15,724 nt of DNA from Candidatus Jordarchaeum madagascarense (GCA_019056875.1 DXJA01000513.1:1-15724), one strand, 5' to 3'; positions 8,062 through 14,576 are shown, counted from the first letter of the stretch. Made by a program: numbers and translations. Notes: generated by a model not told the origin, from the sequence alone.

Positions 8062-8142
8062 TTAACTTTCCCGCCTAGTGCTCTTCTCACGGATAAGAAT
8101 AGAAGAAACCTTACCCGCAACAATCTGACCAATAACACTCAT
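8062..8142 (-). pseudogene. herA: herA 5' remnant (first 21 codons of a second HerA)
   Basis: From ATG at 8142 the minus strand reads MSVIGQIVAGKVSSILIREKS and then departs from HerA into STRRES and a TAA at 8062-8064. The working HerA begins MNVIGQIVAGEVSSILIREKS, so 19 of the first 21 residues agree. At the DNA level I count 12 differences in 63 nt, and nine of the eleven changed codons are silent. The rest of the gene is missing, cut at about 8080. A ribosome site (GGTGAGATGG at 8148-8157) and a TATA-like TTTTTAAAAA run (8176-8186) remain in place, so a 26-residue peptide could still be made. Confidence 0.75.
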
Positions 8143-8175
8143 CTTCTCCATCTCACCAGCACAAAAATAAGAACT

Positions 8176-8186
8176 CTTTTTAAAAA
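8176..8186 (-). promoter_or_regulatory. TATA-like box upstream of the herA remnant
   Basis: A TTTTTAAAAA-type run read on the minus strand, centred about 40 nt before the ATG at 8142, with GGTGAGATGG between them. It looks like a preserved archaeal promoter in front of a truncated gene. Confidence 0.4.
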
Positions 8187-8312
8187 CTCTTAAACATACA
8201 TCTTCTTAATCTTTTCCAACAAACACTTACTGTTAGTTTAAAAAAAATACAATCCCACGGGTTACGTCACGTTTATCCCCCCACTAGTGAATCTCTAAAG
8301 AATATCTCATCT

Positions 8313-8402
8313 TCACTTCGTGTAATGTGCAGCACAGTTTACACAGTGTTTCCTAATGTGAGGTGTGCCGTTTTGTAATCTTTCCTCACCACCTTCTACG
8401 CT
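8313..8402 (-). pseudogene. Cys-containing tail, possible frameshifted end of the small membrane protein
   Basis: A 29-codon minus-strand frame between a TAA (8403-8405) and a TGA (8313-8315) reads SVEGGEERLQNGTPHIRKHC then VNCAAHYTK. The CVNC pair followed by His looks like a zinc-binding tail. It has no start codon, but it overlaps the last codons of the membrane-protein frame that ends at 8386, where a single shift would join the two as ...LKRR-GGEERLQNG.... It may be a true frameshift, a sequencing or assembly error, or chance. Confidence 0.3.
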
Positions 8403-8544
8403 TTAAATGAGCATTTCTTAGCCTTAACGCCGATTTAAGGCTCAAATCAAGACATTTTCTACGCATCATAAACTTAGCCCACAATAAGTGGCTAGTTAAC
8501 AGTACCGATAAGATCACTGTGATCACCAAAAACTCAAGATGCAT
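8386..8544 (-). CDS. small single-pass membrane protein, hypothetical
   Basis: ATG at 8544 opens a 52-residue frame: MHLE, then a hydrophobic helix (LVITVILSVLLTSHLLWA), then a strongly basic tail (MMRRKC... ending in HLKRRRW). By the positive-inside rule the tail would lie in the cytoplasm. It starts 25 nt after the TPR gene stop on the same strand, so the two are probably co-transcribed. There is no strong ribosome site directly before the ATG. The family is not recognised. The 3' end may be frameshifted, because a Cys-containing peptide follows in another frame (see 8313-8402). Confidence 0.45.
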   Translation of the reverse strand: MHLEFLVITVILSVLLTSHLLWAKFMMRRKCLDLSLKSALRLRNAHLKRRRW

Positions 8545-8569
8545 TATGCAGAGAAAACCAAGTCCTTCA

Positions 8570-8938
8570 TCATCTTCCCCCTCCTTTCGGCTCACGGATG
8601 AATTGACACGCCAGCTCGACGTATTGTGCGTACTGCGGCGGCGCAAACCTGATGAAGTTCTGAAACGCGTCTACGGCTCCTAAGTCCCCTTTACACCTAA
8701 GGGCGAGTCCCAGGTTGTAGTGGGCGATGGCGTTGTCTGGGTTTATTCTTATGGCTTCCCTATATTCTTTGATTGCCTCATCCAGCAGACCCTTATCATC
8801 AAGGGCGACCCCCAGGTTGGTGTGAGCGTCGGCGAGGTCTGGGTTTATTCTTATGGCTTCTCTCCATTCTCTGATTGCCTCATCCAGCAAACCATCATTA
8901 TAAAATAACACTCCCTTTTTGAGATGCTCTTCACTCAA
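8570..8938 (-). CDS. TPR-repeat protein
   Basis: 122 residues made almost entirely of three tetratricopeptide repeats of 34 residues (about 2-35, 36-69, 70-103), with the usual pattern: GLLDEAIREWREAIRINPDL, GLLDEAIKEYREAIRINPDN, and a degenerate third, GDLGAVDAFQNFIRFAP. TPRs form a helical scaffold for binding other proteins, so this is likely an adaptor; the partner is unknown. The start is TTG at 8938, chosen because GGAGG lies about 9 nt upstream. Repeats 1 and 2 are also near-identical at DNA level (8735-8787 and 8837-8889), which points to recent duplication. No signal peptide. Confidence 0.88.
   Translation of the reverse strand: MSEEHLKKGVLFYNDGLLDEAIREWREAIRINPDLADAHTNLGVALDDKGLLDEAIKEYREAIRINPDNAIAHYNLGLALRCKGDLGAVDAFQNFIRFAPPQYAQYVELACQFIREPKGGGR
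8735..8889. repeat. 102-nt offset direct repeat inside the TPR gene
   Basis: Positions 8735-8787 and 8837-8889 match at nearly every base, offset by exactly 102 nt (34 codons), including the silent positions of the shared REAIRINPD segment. This is one TPR unit duplicated in tandem. Confidence 0.8.
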
Positions 8939-8993
8939 GTTTTTTCCTCCTGTTTTGGGGTCTGAGTTTTTCGCTAAGAATCGGGGTATTTTT

Positions 8994-9167
8994 TCACTTC
9001 TCTATTTTTTTTAAAATATCGATTGCTTCAAGTATCTCTTCACAAGCAGTGGTTACATCTCCAATCACACCTTCAGCATCAGGGTTTCTGCAACAATAAA
9101 TTGATAATCTTTTAAAGACACCTTCCAATGTCTCGATAGCTCTCTCTATCGTTTCTTCATTTTCCAT
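8994..9167 (-). CDS. small helical protein, hypothetical
   Basis: 57 residues from ATG at 9167, which has AAGGA about 10 nt upstream; the TTG at 9176 is too close to that site. The protein is acidic and predicted helical: ENEETIERAIETLEGVFKRL, a short break with adjacent cysteines (YCCRNPDAEG), then DVTTACEEILEAIDILKKIE, suggesting a two-helix hairpin. The family is not recognised. It is divergent from the lysine-rich gene at 9307 and shares the 139-nt intergenic region; downstream on the same strand is the TPR gene, about 55 nt away. Confidence 0.6.
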   Translation of the reverse strand: MENEETIERAIETLEGVFKRLSIYCCRNPDAEGVIGDVTTACEEILEAIDILKKIEK

Positions 9168-9240
9168 TTCTATCAATTCCTTAAATCTGAAAATAAAAGT
9201 CTGTGTTTATGGTAGTTTGTACTAACGATAACACATCTCG

Positions 9241-9270
9241 TAACCATTTATTGGTTAATAAGATATAAAT
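9241..9270 (+). promoter_or_regulatory. promoter with inverted repeat for the lysine-rich gene
   Basis: A TATA box, AGATATAAAT (9261-9270), lies 37-46 nt before the TTG at 9307, and a purine-rich AGGGGGTGA (9291-9299) follows as ribosome site. Directly before the TATA box is a perfect inverted repeat TAACC-(7 nt)-GGTTA (9241-9257), where a regulator could block transcription-factor loading. Confidence 0.45.
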
Positions 9271-9306
9271 TAAGCGATTTCATATATGTTAGGGGGTGAA
9301 ACTGTT

Positions 9307-9432
9307 TTGGGTAAAAGAGTGGTTGGACCTAAGACTGAGAAGTCTATGGATGATTTATTTGGATCAAAAAAGAAGAGGAGAAAACGTAAATCAAAATCGA
9401 AAAAGACAAAGAAGAAGACAAAAAAGAAGTGA
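9307..9432 (+). CDS. small lysine-rich basic protein, unknown function
   Basis: A 41-codon product: MGKRVVGPKTEKSMDDLFGS followed by a tail of almost only Lys and Arg (residues 21-41). Of 41 residues 17 are Lys and 4 Arg. The start is TTG at 9307, because AGGGGGTGA ends 7 nt upstream; ATG at 9286 would add 7 residues. The short N-terminal part (VVGPKTEKSMDDLFG) looks like a docking motif and the tail like a nucleic-acid-binding extension; that reading is inference. A TATA box is in place upstream and a T-run follows the stop. It converges on nurA, and a broken copy lies next to the herA remnant at 7926-8142. The family is not recognised. Low-complexity sequence alone would be weak evidence, but promoter, ribosome site and a duplicated homologue support a real gene. 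Confidence 0.7.
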   Translation: MGKRVVGPKTEKSMDDLFGSKKKRRKRKSKSKKTKKKTKKK

Positions 9433-9444
9433 TTGACAAGTTGC

Positions 9445-9456
9445 ACTCTTTTTTGA
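9445..9456 (+). terminator. T-rich terminator of the lysine-rich gene
   Basis: A CTCTTTTTTG run 13-24 nt after the stop, in the short gap before the convergent nurA end. The decayed copy keeps an equivalent CTCTCTTTTT run at about 8046-8055. Archaeal termination commonly uses such T-runs. Confidence 0.4.
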
Positions 9457-9478
9457 TCGGTTCCTCCTAATATGAGAA

Positions 9479-10603
9479 TTAATGTTCCCATTTGGTTATC
9501 TGATTCAGTTTATCGTGGGCGTCTTTGGCTTGTATGTGTCTGGCGAACTTTTGCCATTTTCCCTTTTTGGACATCGCGGATAGTAAAGCGTATTTGTATC
9601 TCTGCATTTCGTCCGACCTTACTCGAGCATTGGAGTCGGCGTCTATGAGTCCGTAGGGATATCCGGGAAAGGTGATGTCGCTTGAATTCTTGTAGAGACC
9701 ACTCATTATTTCGTCTATTTCCTTTGTGCTCAGTTTTTTTGCTTGGTCTCTGTATATTTCGAATCGGAATATGCGTTCGGTCATGGGGTTTAGTTTAACG
9801 AGGAGGATTACTGCTTCGTGAACCGGGCTGAATGCTTCTGCAACGGGGTAATAGTACCACATGGGGTAAGTGATATTGTTGTTCTTTGCAAATTTTCTTG
9901 CGGCTCCCAGAAGTGATAGGCCCGTGGTGGTGAATAATCCACAAGTCTTGGTTAAACCCGTGACAATGACACCCCTCCCTTTCGCTAGTTCATAGACTGC
10001 TTTAGAGTACTTGGATTCGTTCGTAAAGGCGGTTTGAAGAGTACCATCCTCCACAATTACGTCTCTTTCCCCAAGTTCATGTTCTATAATGTGTTTGGAA
10101 AACTCCCACTCCGCAAATCTCCTCGAAAGGGATGAAACCAGAGATATGTCGGCCCTGAGATTTCCCTGCATGACACTGCGATCCATAGAGCTAAAGGAGA
10201 GGTCCTTTTCGCCTGGCAGAAAAGCTTCAAATTCTTCACTTACCGGGAAAATGGAGGTATCGTAGAATATCTCGTCGTGCCTGAATTTTGAGAAAGTTAC
10301 CGAAAAGAATTCTATCCGCCGGGGAATCTCTGTTTCCAATATCCGCTGTTTATCTTGGAAAACGTTGAAGAAGACACGGTTAATCTGGACAGAAAAGTTT
10401 GGAGCCCCCACAATCTCCTGGTTGCCTCCATCAATAAAAGCTATTTTGTGCCCAGATTCAATGTCTTTAATCTCTCTAAAGTTCTCTACACTAAAGGGAT
10501 ACGCCTTGTATCCTGAACCGGGGAAGAAGGGGTTCCCCAGATCAGCCTCACCAACATATCTGTCCAGATTCTCAATAACCCGGTCCAAAACATCAGTTAA
10601 CAT
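9479..10603 (-). CDS. nurA: DNA repair nuclease NurA
   Basis: The nuclease that works with HerA to resect DNA ends after Mre11-Rad50 action. From ATG at 10603 it has 374 residues; GGTGA lies about 8 nt upstream, while the TTG codon just before it is less likely. Family signatures: IAFIDGGNQEI with the catalytic-type Asp58, VIVEDGTLQ with Asp186, GLTKT, a YYYPVAEAFSPVHEAVILLVKL segment, PYGLIDADSNARV near residue 320, and the C-terminal AKDAHDKLNQ. It is on the same strand as herA-mre11-rad50 but about 3.5 kb upstream, so it is probably transcribed separately. A CTCTAAAAAGTA stretch near 10638-10650 could be its TATA box. Confidence 0.93.
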   Translation of the reverse strand: MLTDVLDRVIENLDRYVGEADLGNPFFPGSGYKAYPFSVENFREIKDIESGHKIAFIDGGNQEIVGAPNFSVQINRVFFNVFQDKQRILETEIPRRIEFFSVTFSKFRHDEIFYDTSIFPVSEEFEAFLPGEKDLSFSSMDRSVMQGNLRADISLVSSLSRRFAEWEFSKHIIEHELGERDVIVEDGTLQTAFTNESKYSKAVYELAKGRGVIVTGLTKTCGLFTTTGLSLLGAARKFAKNNNITYPMWYYYPVAEAFSPVHEAVILLVKLNPMTERIFRFEIYRDQAKKLSTKEIDEIMSGLYKNSSDITFPGYPYGLIDADSNARVRSDEMQRYKYALLSAMSKKGKWQKFARHIQAKDAHDKLNQITKWEH

Positions 10604-10723
10604 CAAAGGAATTCACCATCCTACCACTAACGCCCATACTTTTTAGAGTTTGGTTAATGAAATTTGCCATAAATTCTTAAGTTTTTAAATCCTTAAAATT
10701 TTCGAATTACTTTCTTAACCCTT

Positions 10724-10948
10724 TTAATCCAGGATCAGCATTGGCACTTTTTTCTGGTAATATTCGTATTCTTTGCCAAATTCCTTAATCAGCTCCTTCT
10801 CTTCTTTCCACGACATAACATAAATAAGCACCACTACCACGGCAGTAAAGACCAAAGAATACATTTCAGATAAAAGAAAGGAAATCCCCACATGTGAGGT
10901 AAAACCAAATAAGATTGCCCCAAAACCAATTATACATACTATCACCAA
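10724..10948 (-). pseudogene. isoprenylcysteine carboxyl methyltransferase-like, C-terminal remnant
   Basis: A 74-residue frame with one or two hydrophobic helices (VIVCIIGFGAILFGF and SLVFTAVVVVLIYVMSW), ending in EEKELIKEFGKEYEYYQKKV and PMLI. That ending is typical of the ICMT/PEMT-like membrane methyltransferases (EE-LI-EFG-EY--Y---VP-LIP). Full members are near 180-200 residues and carry an RHP motif earlier; here an in-frame TAA stops the frame just upstream and no N-terminal half is found before the next gene. It begins at a TTG without a good ribosome site. It is most likely a truncated leftover; a short functional membrane protein is possible. Confidence 0.6.
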
Positions 10949-11046
10949 GGTTTGAACAATTATAATTTTATTTTAAAGAGAGAAATAAGTATTTAAGAAA
11001 TATGTCTTGACTTATAAGGAAGATCAACTACTTAAAAGGTGTGTTT

Positions 11047-11298
11047 ATGAAGCCTCCAATATGCTACATATGCGATAAAGATTTTCGCGATAGTAGAGAA
11101 GGTGGTCTAGTCTATTTCAAGAAACGCCCAAGTGACTATGAATGGGATAAAAAAATGGAAACACCGGGGATGACCGGACACCCGCCTTATGCGGAATGGT
11201 TCTGTGGAGAGCACTATGAGGAAGCGAAAAAATTGGAAAATTTGACCATTGACGAAGCAATGAAAATTTTAAGAACTTTATTCAAACTCAAGTGGTAA
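11047..11298 (+). CDS. small zinc-site protein, conserved hypothetical
   Basis: 83 residues from ATG at 11047; AGGTG at 11038-11042 is the likely ribosome site, and a GTG at 11041 would add two residues. Two half-sites could bind one zinc: ICYICDKDF (Cys6, Cys9) and EWFCGEHYEEAKKL (Cys53, His56). Between them is a DYEWDKKMETPGMTGHPPYA segment, and the C-terminus is a helix (TIDEAMKILRTLF). No signal peptide or membrane helix. The role is unknown; the fold looks like a compact zinc ribbon or treble-clef-like protein. It stands alone, divergent from the ICMT remnant. Confidence 0.8.
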   Translation: MKPPICYICDKDFRDSREGGLVYFKKRPSDYEWDKKMETPGMTGHPPYAEWFCGEHYEEAKKLENLTIDEAMKILRTLFKLKW

Positions 11299-11773
11299 CT
11301 AGAAAATCCATCGCAGCAAAAACGCTCAAAATCCATAATTAAATTCTTTATTATTGCTTAACTTTTGAGGCTAATATCGATCCAAGAAAAGAATTTTATG
11401 CTTATGCTCTTTTTTTAGATGCTTTCTCTATTATATTTTATTTTTAATCATTTATAACAATTAATAACAAGCTTATAGATACTTATTTAAACAAAGTATA
11501 GGAAATATAACTAATCTCCAAAAATCTAATGTTAGGGTTTTGGGGTAGCGAGAACCACCAGACCACAGAGGCAAGGCAAAAGACGGGAGGCTTCTTTAAA
11601 TGTCTCAAGCCCCATCAATCCTAGTTCCTCTGATGCAAAATAGCTGTGTAACTAAAAATTTTGAGTTTGAAGCTCAACGGAGAAGTTATACTGGCATCTT
11701 TTTCTTCTCGGAGGAACTCTAGTTAGATTCAGCAGGAGAGGAATAAGAAAAATAAGGTAAGGAGAGAGAAGCT
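11299..11773. other. 475-nt gap: AT-rich spacer, promoter and GC-richer structured patch
   Basis: Positions 11299-11480 are AT-rich with no gene seen. A TATA-like ACTTATTTAA (11481-11490) could start a transcript near 11515. Positions 11537-11650 are clearly GC-richer, with GGCTT/AAGCC arms around a 12-nt loop near 11589-11615; further on, GAGAAG and CTTCTC arms flank an 18-nt loop at about 11682-11711. This could be a small RNA, a long structured leader of the secreted-protein gene at 11774, or the end of a lost mobile element. It contains a 31-codon frame (from ATG at 11529) without recognisable content. No tRNA or known riboswitch pattern fits. Confidence 0.4.
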
Positions 11774-13213
11774 TTGAAAATTCGAAAGGTACTAGTATTA
11801 ATCCTTCTAGTTCTCACGCTGAGCCTAACCACAACATTGATTGTAATGCCACAAATCAGCCAGACACCAACTTCGGCGCTCACCCAGACATTAGCACCTC
11901 AACAATCAGCCCCAAAGGGCATAACTATAATATGGGGAAATGAAATAAAAGCAAATACCAATTTCACAAGCGACCAAGAATTTCCTTCCATTTGCTGTTT
12001 CCCTGATGGGTCTTTTGTAGTAGCTTGGCAAGGCAGTCAGACCGGAGACGAAGATGTTTATGTCAAGGTCTTCGACTCAACGGGCGGTAATCTGACCGAT
12101 GATATACGGGTAAACGGCCACACTTCAGGCGATCAATCTGAGCCCTCTGTCAGTTGCTTCCCTGACGGCTCCGGATTCGTGGTAGCCTGGCACAGCTTTG
12201 ACGGAGCCTACGATATATACGCTAAAGTCTTCAACTCAACTTGGGACAACATGACTGACGACGTTTCAGTGACCACTCACACCGGGAGCACTCAATATGC
12301 TCCCTCTGTCTGCTGCTTATCAAGCGAAGTATTCGTGGTAACTTGGGGTAGTTATAATCAGCCGGGGGGAGAAGGTTGGGATATTTACGCCCAGATTTTA
12401 AATAAAACGGGAGACAGCCAGATACCCGACGACATCCTAGTGAACTCAAACACATCAGACTGGCAAGAATTTCCTTCTGTCAGCTGTTACTCTGATGCCT
12501 CCGGTTTCGTAGTTGCATGGTATGGTAATCAGGCCGGCGACCGGGATATTTACGTTAGGGTTTTCAACGAAACAGGCGGCGATATGACCGGTGACATACT
12601 TGTAAACATCAACACCACAAGCTGGCAAACCGATTCTTCTGTCCGCTGCTTCCCTGACAACTCTGGCTTCGTAGTAGCTTGGCGGGGCAATCAGACTGGA
12701 GACTGGGATGTTTACGTTAGGGTTTTCAACGCAACTGGTAATCCTAGAACAGGTGGCATCCTTGTAAACACCGAAACCACAAACTATCAGGAATACCCTT
12801 CGGTTTGCTGTCGACCTGACGGCTCTTTCATAGTAGCTTGGCAAAGCGATCATTATGTAACCTACGATGTCTACGCTAAGTTATTTAGCACAACAGGTGG
12901 CAGTATGACCGATGATATTCTAGTAAACAACTATACCACAAACCCTCAAACTTATCCTTCGGTTTGCTGTCGCACTGATGGCTCTTTCATAGTAGCTTGG
13001 CAAAGCTCGGGTCAGGATACTAGTGGTTATGGAGTTTACTTTAGGAGGGGTATTATTGAAACTCTGCCACTAGTTTTACCAATTTATTTGGCTCTTTTCT
13101 TCATTCAACAATCTGGAGGCGGCGTTGGTATACCTCTGCTGATAGGCGGCGTTCTGGCAGTGGCTGTGGTGTTGGGCGTGCTTATCCTTTGGCGGTTTAG
13201 GCGCGGAACCTAG
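11774..13213 (+). CDS. secreted, membrane-anchored protein with seven propeller-like repeats
   Basis: 479 residues. The start is TTG at 11774, with AAGGAGAGAG 8-9 nt upstream. Residues 1-25 are a signal peptide (KIRK, then a Leu-rich core). Residues about 65-425 contain seven repeats of 53-57 residues, each with a PSV-C or PSVCC strand, a (P)DGS-FVVAW strand, a GD-D-YV-VFN strand and a D-ILVN---T strand; one Cys recurs at 75, 128, 181, 238, 292, 346 and 399. Seven such four-stranded units suggest a seven-bladed beta-propeller. Many N-X-S/T sequons suggest glycosylation. A hydrophobic segment (about 431-446) and a final membrane helix (about 451-473) with a RFRRGT tail anchor it with the repeats outside. 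It likely binds ligands or other surface proteins; the function is unknown. Confidence 0.88.
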   Translation: MKIRKVLVLILLVLTLSLTTTLIVMPQISQTPTSALTQTLAPQQSAPKGITIIWGNEIKANTNFTSDQEFPSICCFPDGSFVVAWQGSQTGDEDVYVKVFDSTGGNLTDDIRVNGHTSGDQSEPSVSCFPDGSGFVVAWHSFDGAYDIYAKVFNSTWDNMTDDVSVTTHTGSTQYAPSVCCLSSEVFVVTWGSYNQPGGEGWDIYAQILNKTGDSQIPDDILVNSNTSDWQEFPSVSCYSDASGFVVAWYGNQAGDRDIYVRVFNETGGDMTGDILVNINTTSWQTDSSVRCFPDNSGFVVAWRGNQTGDWDVYVRVFNATGNPRTGGILVNTETTNYQEYPSVCCRPDGSFIVAWQSDHYVTYDVYAKLFSTTGGSMTDDILVNNYTTNPQTYPSVCCRTDGSFIVAWQSSGQDTSGYGVYFRRGIIETLPLVLPIYLALFFIQQSGGGVGIPLLIGGVLAVAVVLGVLILWRFRRGT

Positions 13214-13233
13214 CTAGGAGGTGTGAACACAAT

Positions 13234-13256
13234 TCTCTTCTTCTTTTTTTCTTTTT
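13234..13256 (+). terminator. T-rich terminator of the secreted-protein gene
   Basis: A TTCTCTTCTTCTTTTTTTCTTTTT-like pyrimidine run about 20 nt after the stop at 13213, in the gap before the convergent M20 peptidase gene. No hairpin precedes it. Confidence 0.4.
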
Positions 13257-13277
13257 GGTGTCTGATGAATGGAGTGT

Positions 13278-14576
13278 TTAGGCCGTTCCCAGGAAATCCA
13301 TTGCGGCGAGCGCGTAAACTTTTGTAGCCTCAATCAGATTATCTATGGGAACATACTCATTGGCCCCGTGTGGAGTTTCGGAGCCTGCTCCATAGCAAAC
13401 AGTAGGGATACCTTTTGCGCGGAAGAATCGGGCGTCTGTGCCTCCGGTGTGCACGAATAGTAAGGGTTCTTTGTTGGTTATCTTTTGTATTTCTTTTTTC
13501 ATCAAGAGGATTAGTGGTGCGTCGAGTTTTTGGTAGGAGGGATCGAATCTGAGCGTTTCCTCTACGGTTATTCCCTCTATTCCTAGAGCTTTCAGGTTTG
13601 GATATTTTTCCCATAATTTGTTATTATAGTCTTTTCGGATTTGATCTATTTCTTTTTTAACTTGGTCATAGTCCATTCCGGGTAGAATTCTTATGTCCAC
13701 CTCTGCTTCTGCGTTGGCGGGTACAATATTGACTTTTTCTCCACCCTTTACTATTCCCACATTTACGGAAAGTCTTCTATACATGTTGTTGAGCAATTCT
13801 CTTGGAAATCCTATGCTTTCAAGTTGCTTTAAGGCTGGTTGAATCGCATCAATTATTTTATTGAATTCAGCGGTAAGTTTTCTATCAACTTCTTCAACAT
13901 GGTAAAGATCTTCAAAGAATTTGTAAAGCATATCTATGGCGTTAACCCCTAGGAATTTCACACTGGCATGAGCGGGTATTCCACTAGCCTTCACTTTCAA
14001 CCACAAAATACCTTTCTCTCCCACGCACAGCGTATTAAAGGGGGAAAATTCACCTACTATACACGCATCGCCATCTAAAACACCCTTATCAACAAGGTAC
14101 CCTGTCCCCAAATATCCACCGGTCTCTTCATCGGGAACAAAAGCTAGAACTAGGTCTCCTCTCAAGTTAATGTCTTTTTCCGATAAAATACTGGCAGCCA
14201 CCATAGCCGCTCCAACGTTCCCCTTCATATCTGCTGCTCCTCTACCCACGATACGGGATTCAACTATTTTGCCTTCCCACGGATCCACAGTCCATGCATC
14301 TGGTTTGGCTATTGGCACCACATCAATGTGTCCATCCCATATAAAACGGCGATCACCACTTCCTTTCAGGATCCCCACTGCGCTTACTTTTCCTTTTTCA
14401 GATTCATAGAGCTCCACTTTTAACCCCCGTTCAGAAAGATAATCCTTTATGAACCCCGCACAATCGCTTGTATCTCCAGGAGGATTCACAGTCTTAAACC
14501 TAATCAACTCTTGCACCAGTTTAACGACATCATCTCTTCTCGAATCAACTTCTTTCAAAACTGCGTCCATACTCAA
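13278..14576 (-). CDS. M20 family metallopeptidase (ArgE/DapE/ACY1-like)
   Basis: 432 residues of a two-zinc amidohydrolase that cleaves N-acyl amino acids or short peptides in the cytoplasm. Metal ligands and catalytic residues by motif: His83 and Asp85 (WDGHIDVVP), Asp116 (GRGAADMKG), the catalytic Glu150 with Glu151 (PDEETGG), Glu176 (VGEFS), and His403 (ETPHGANEY). His203 (PAHAS) is in the dimerisation domain (about 190-310). The length is typical. Start TTG at 14576: GAGG lies 8 nt upstream, while ATG at 14570 is further away. The exact substrate (acetylornithine, succinyl-diaminopimelate or a dipeptide) cannot be told from sequence, and no biosynthetic genes are adjacent. It is transcribed alone. 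Confidence 0.93.
   Translation of the reverse strand: MSMDAVLKEVDSRRDDVVKLVQELIRFKTVNPPGDTSDCAGFIKDYLSERGLKVELYESEKGKVSAVGILKGSGDRRFIWDGHIDVVPIAKPDAWTVDPWEGKIVESRIVGRGAADMKGNVGAAMVAASILSEKDINLRGDLVLAFVPDEETGGYLGTGYLVDKGVLDGDACIVGEFSPFNTLCVGEKGILWLKVKASGIPAHASVKFLGVNAIDMLYKFFEDLYHVEEVDRKLTAEFNKIIDAIQPALKQLESIGFPRELLNNMYRRLSVNVGIVKGGEKVNIVPANAEAEVDIRILPGMDYDQVKKEIDQIRKDYNNKLWEKYPNLKALGIEGITVEETLRFDPSYQKLDAPLILLMKKEIQKITNKEPLLFVHTGGTDARFFRAKGIPTVCYGAGSETPHGANEYVPIDNLIEATKVYALAAMDFLGTA

Noticed and set aside
11537..11650. A tRNA or C/D-box RNA in the GC-richer patch
   Set aside because: No T-loop GGTTC sequence, no acceptor-stem pairing over the right distance, and no proper C box (RTGATGA) with a matching D box.
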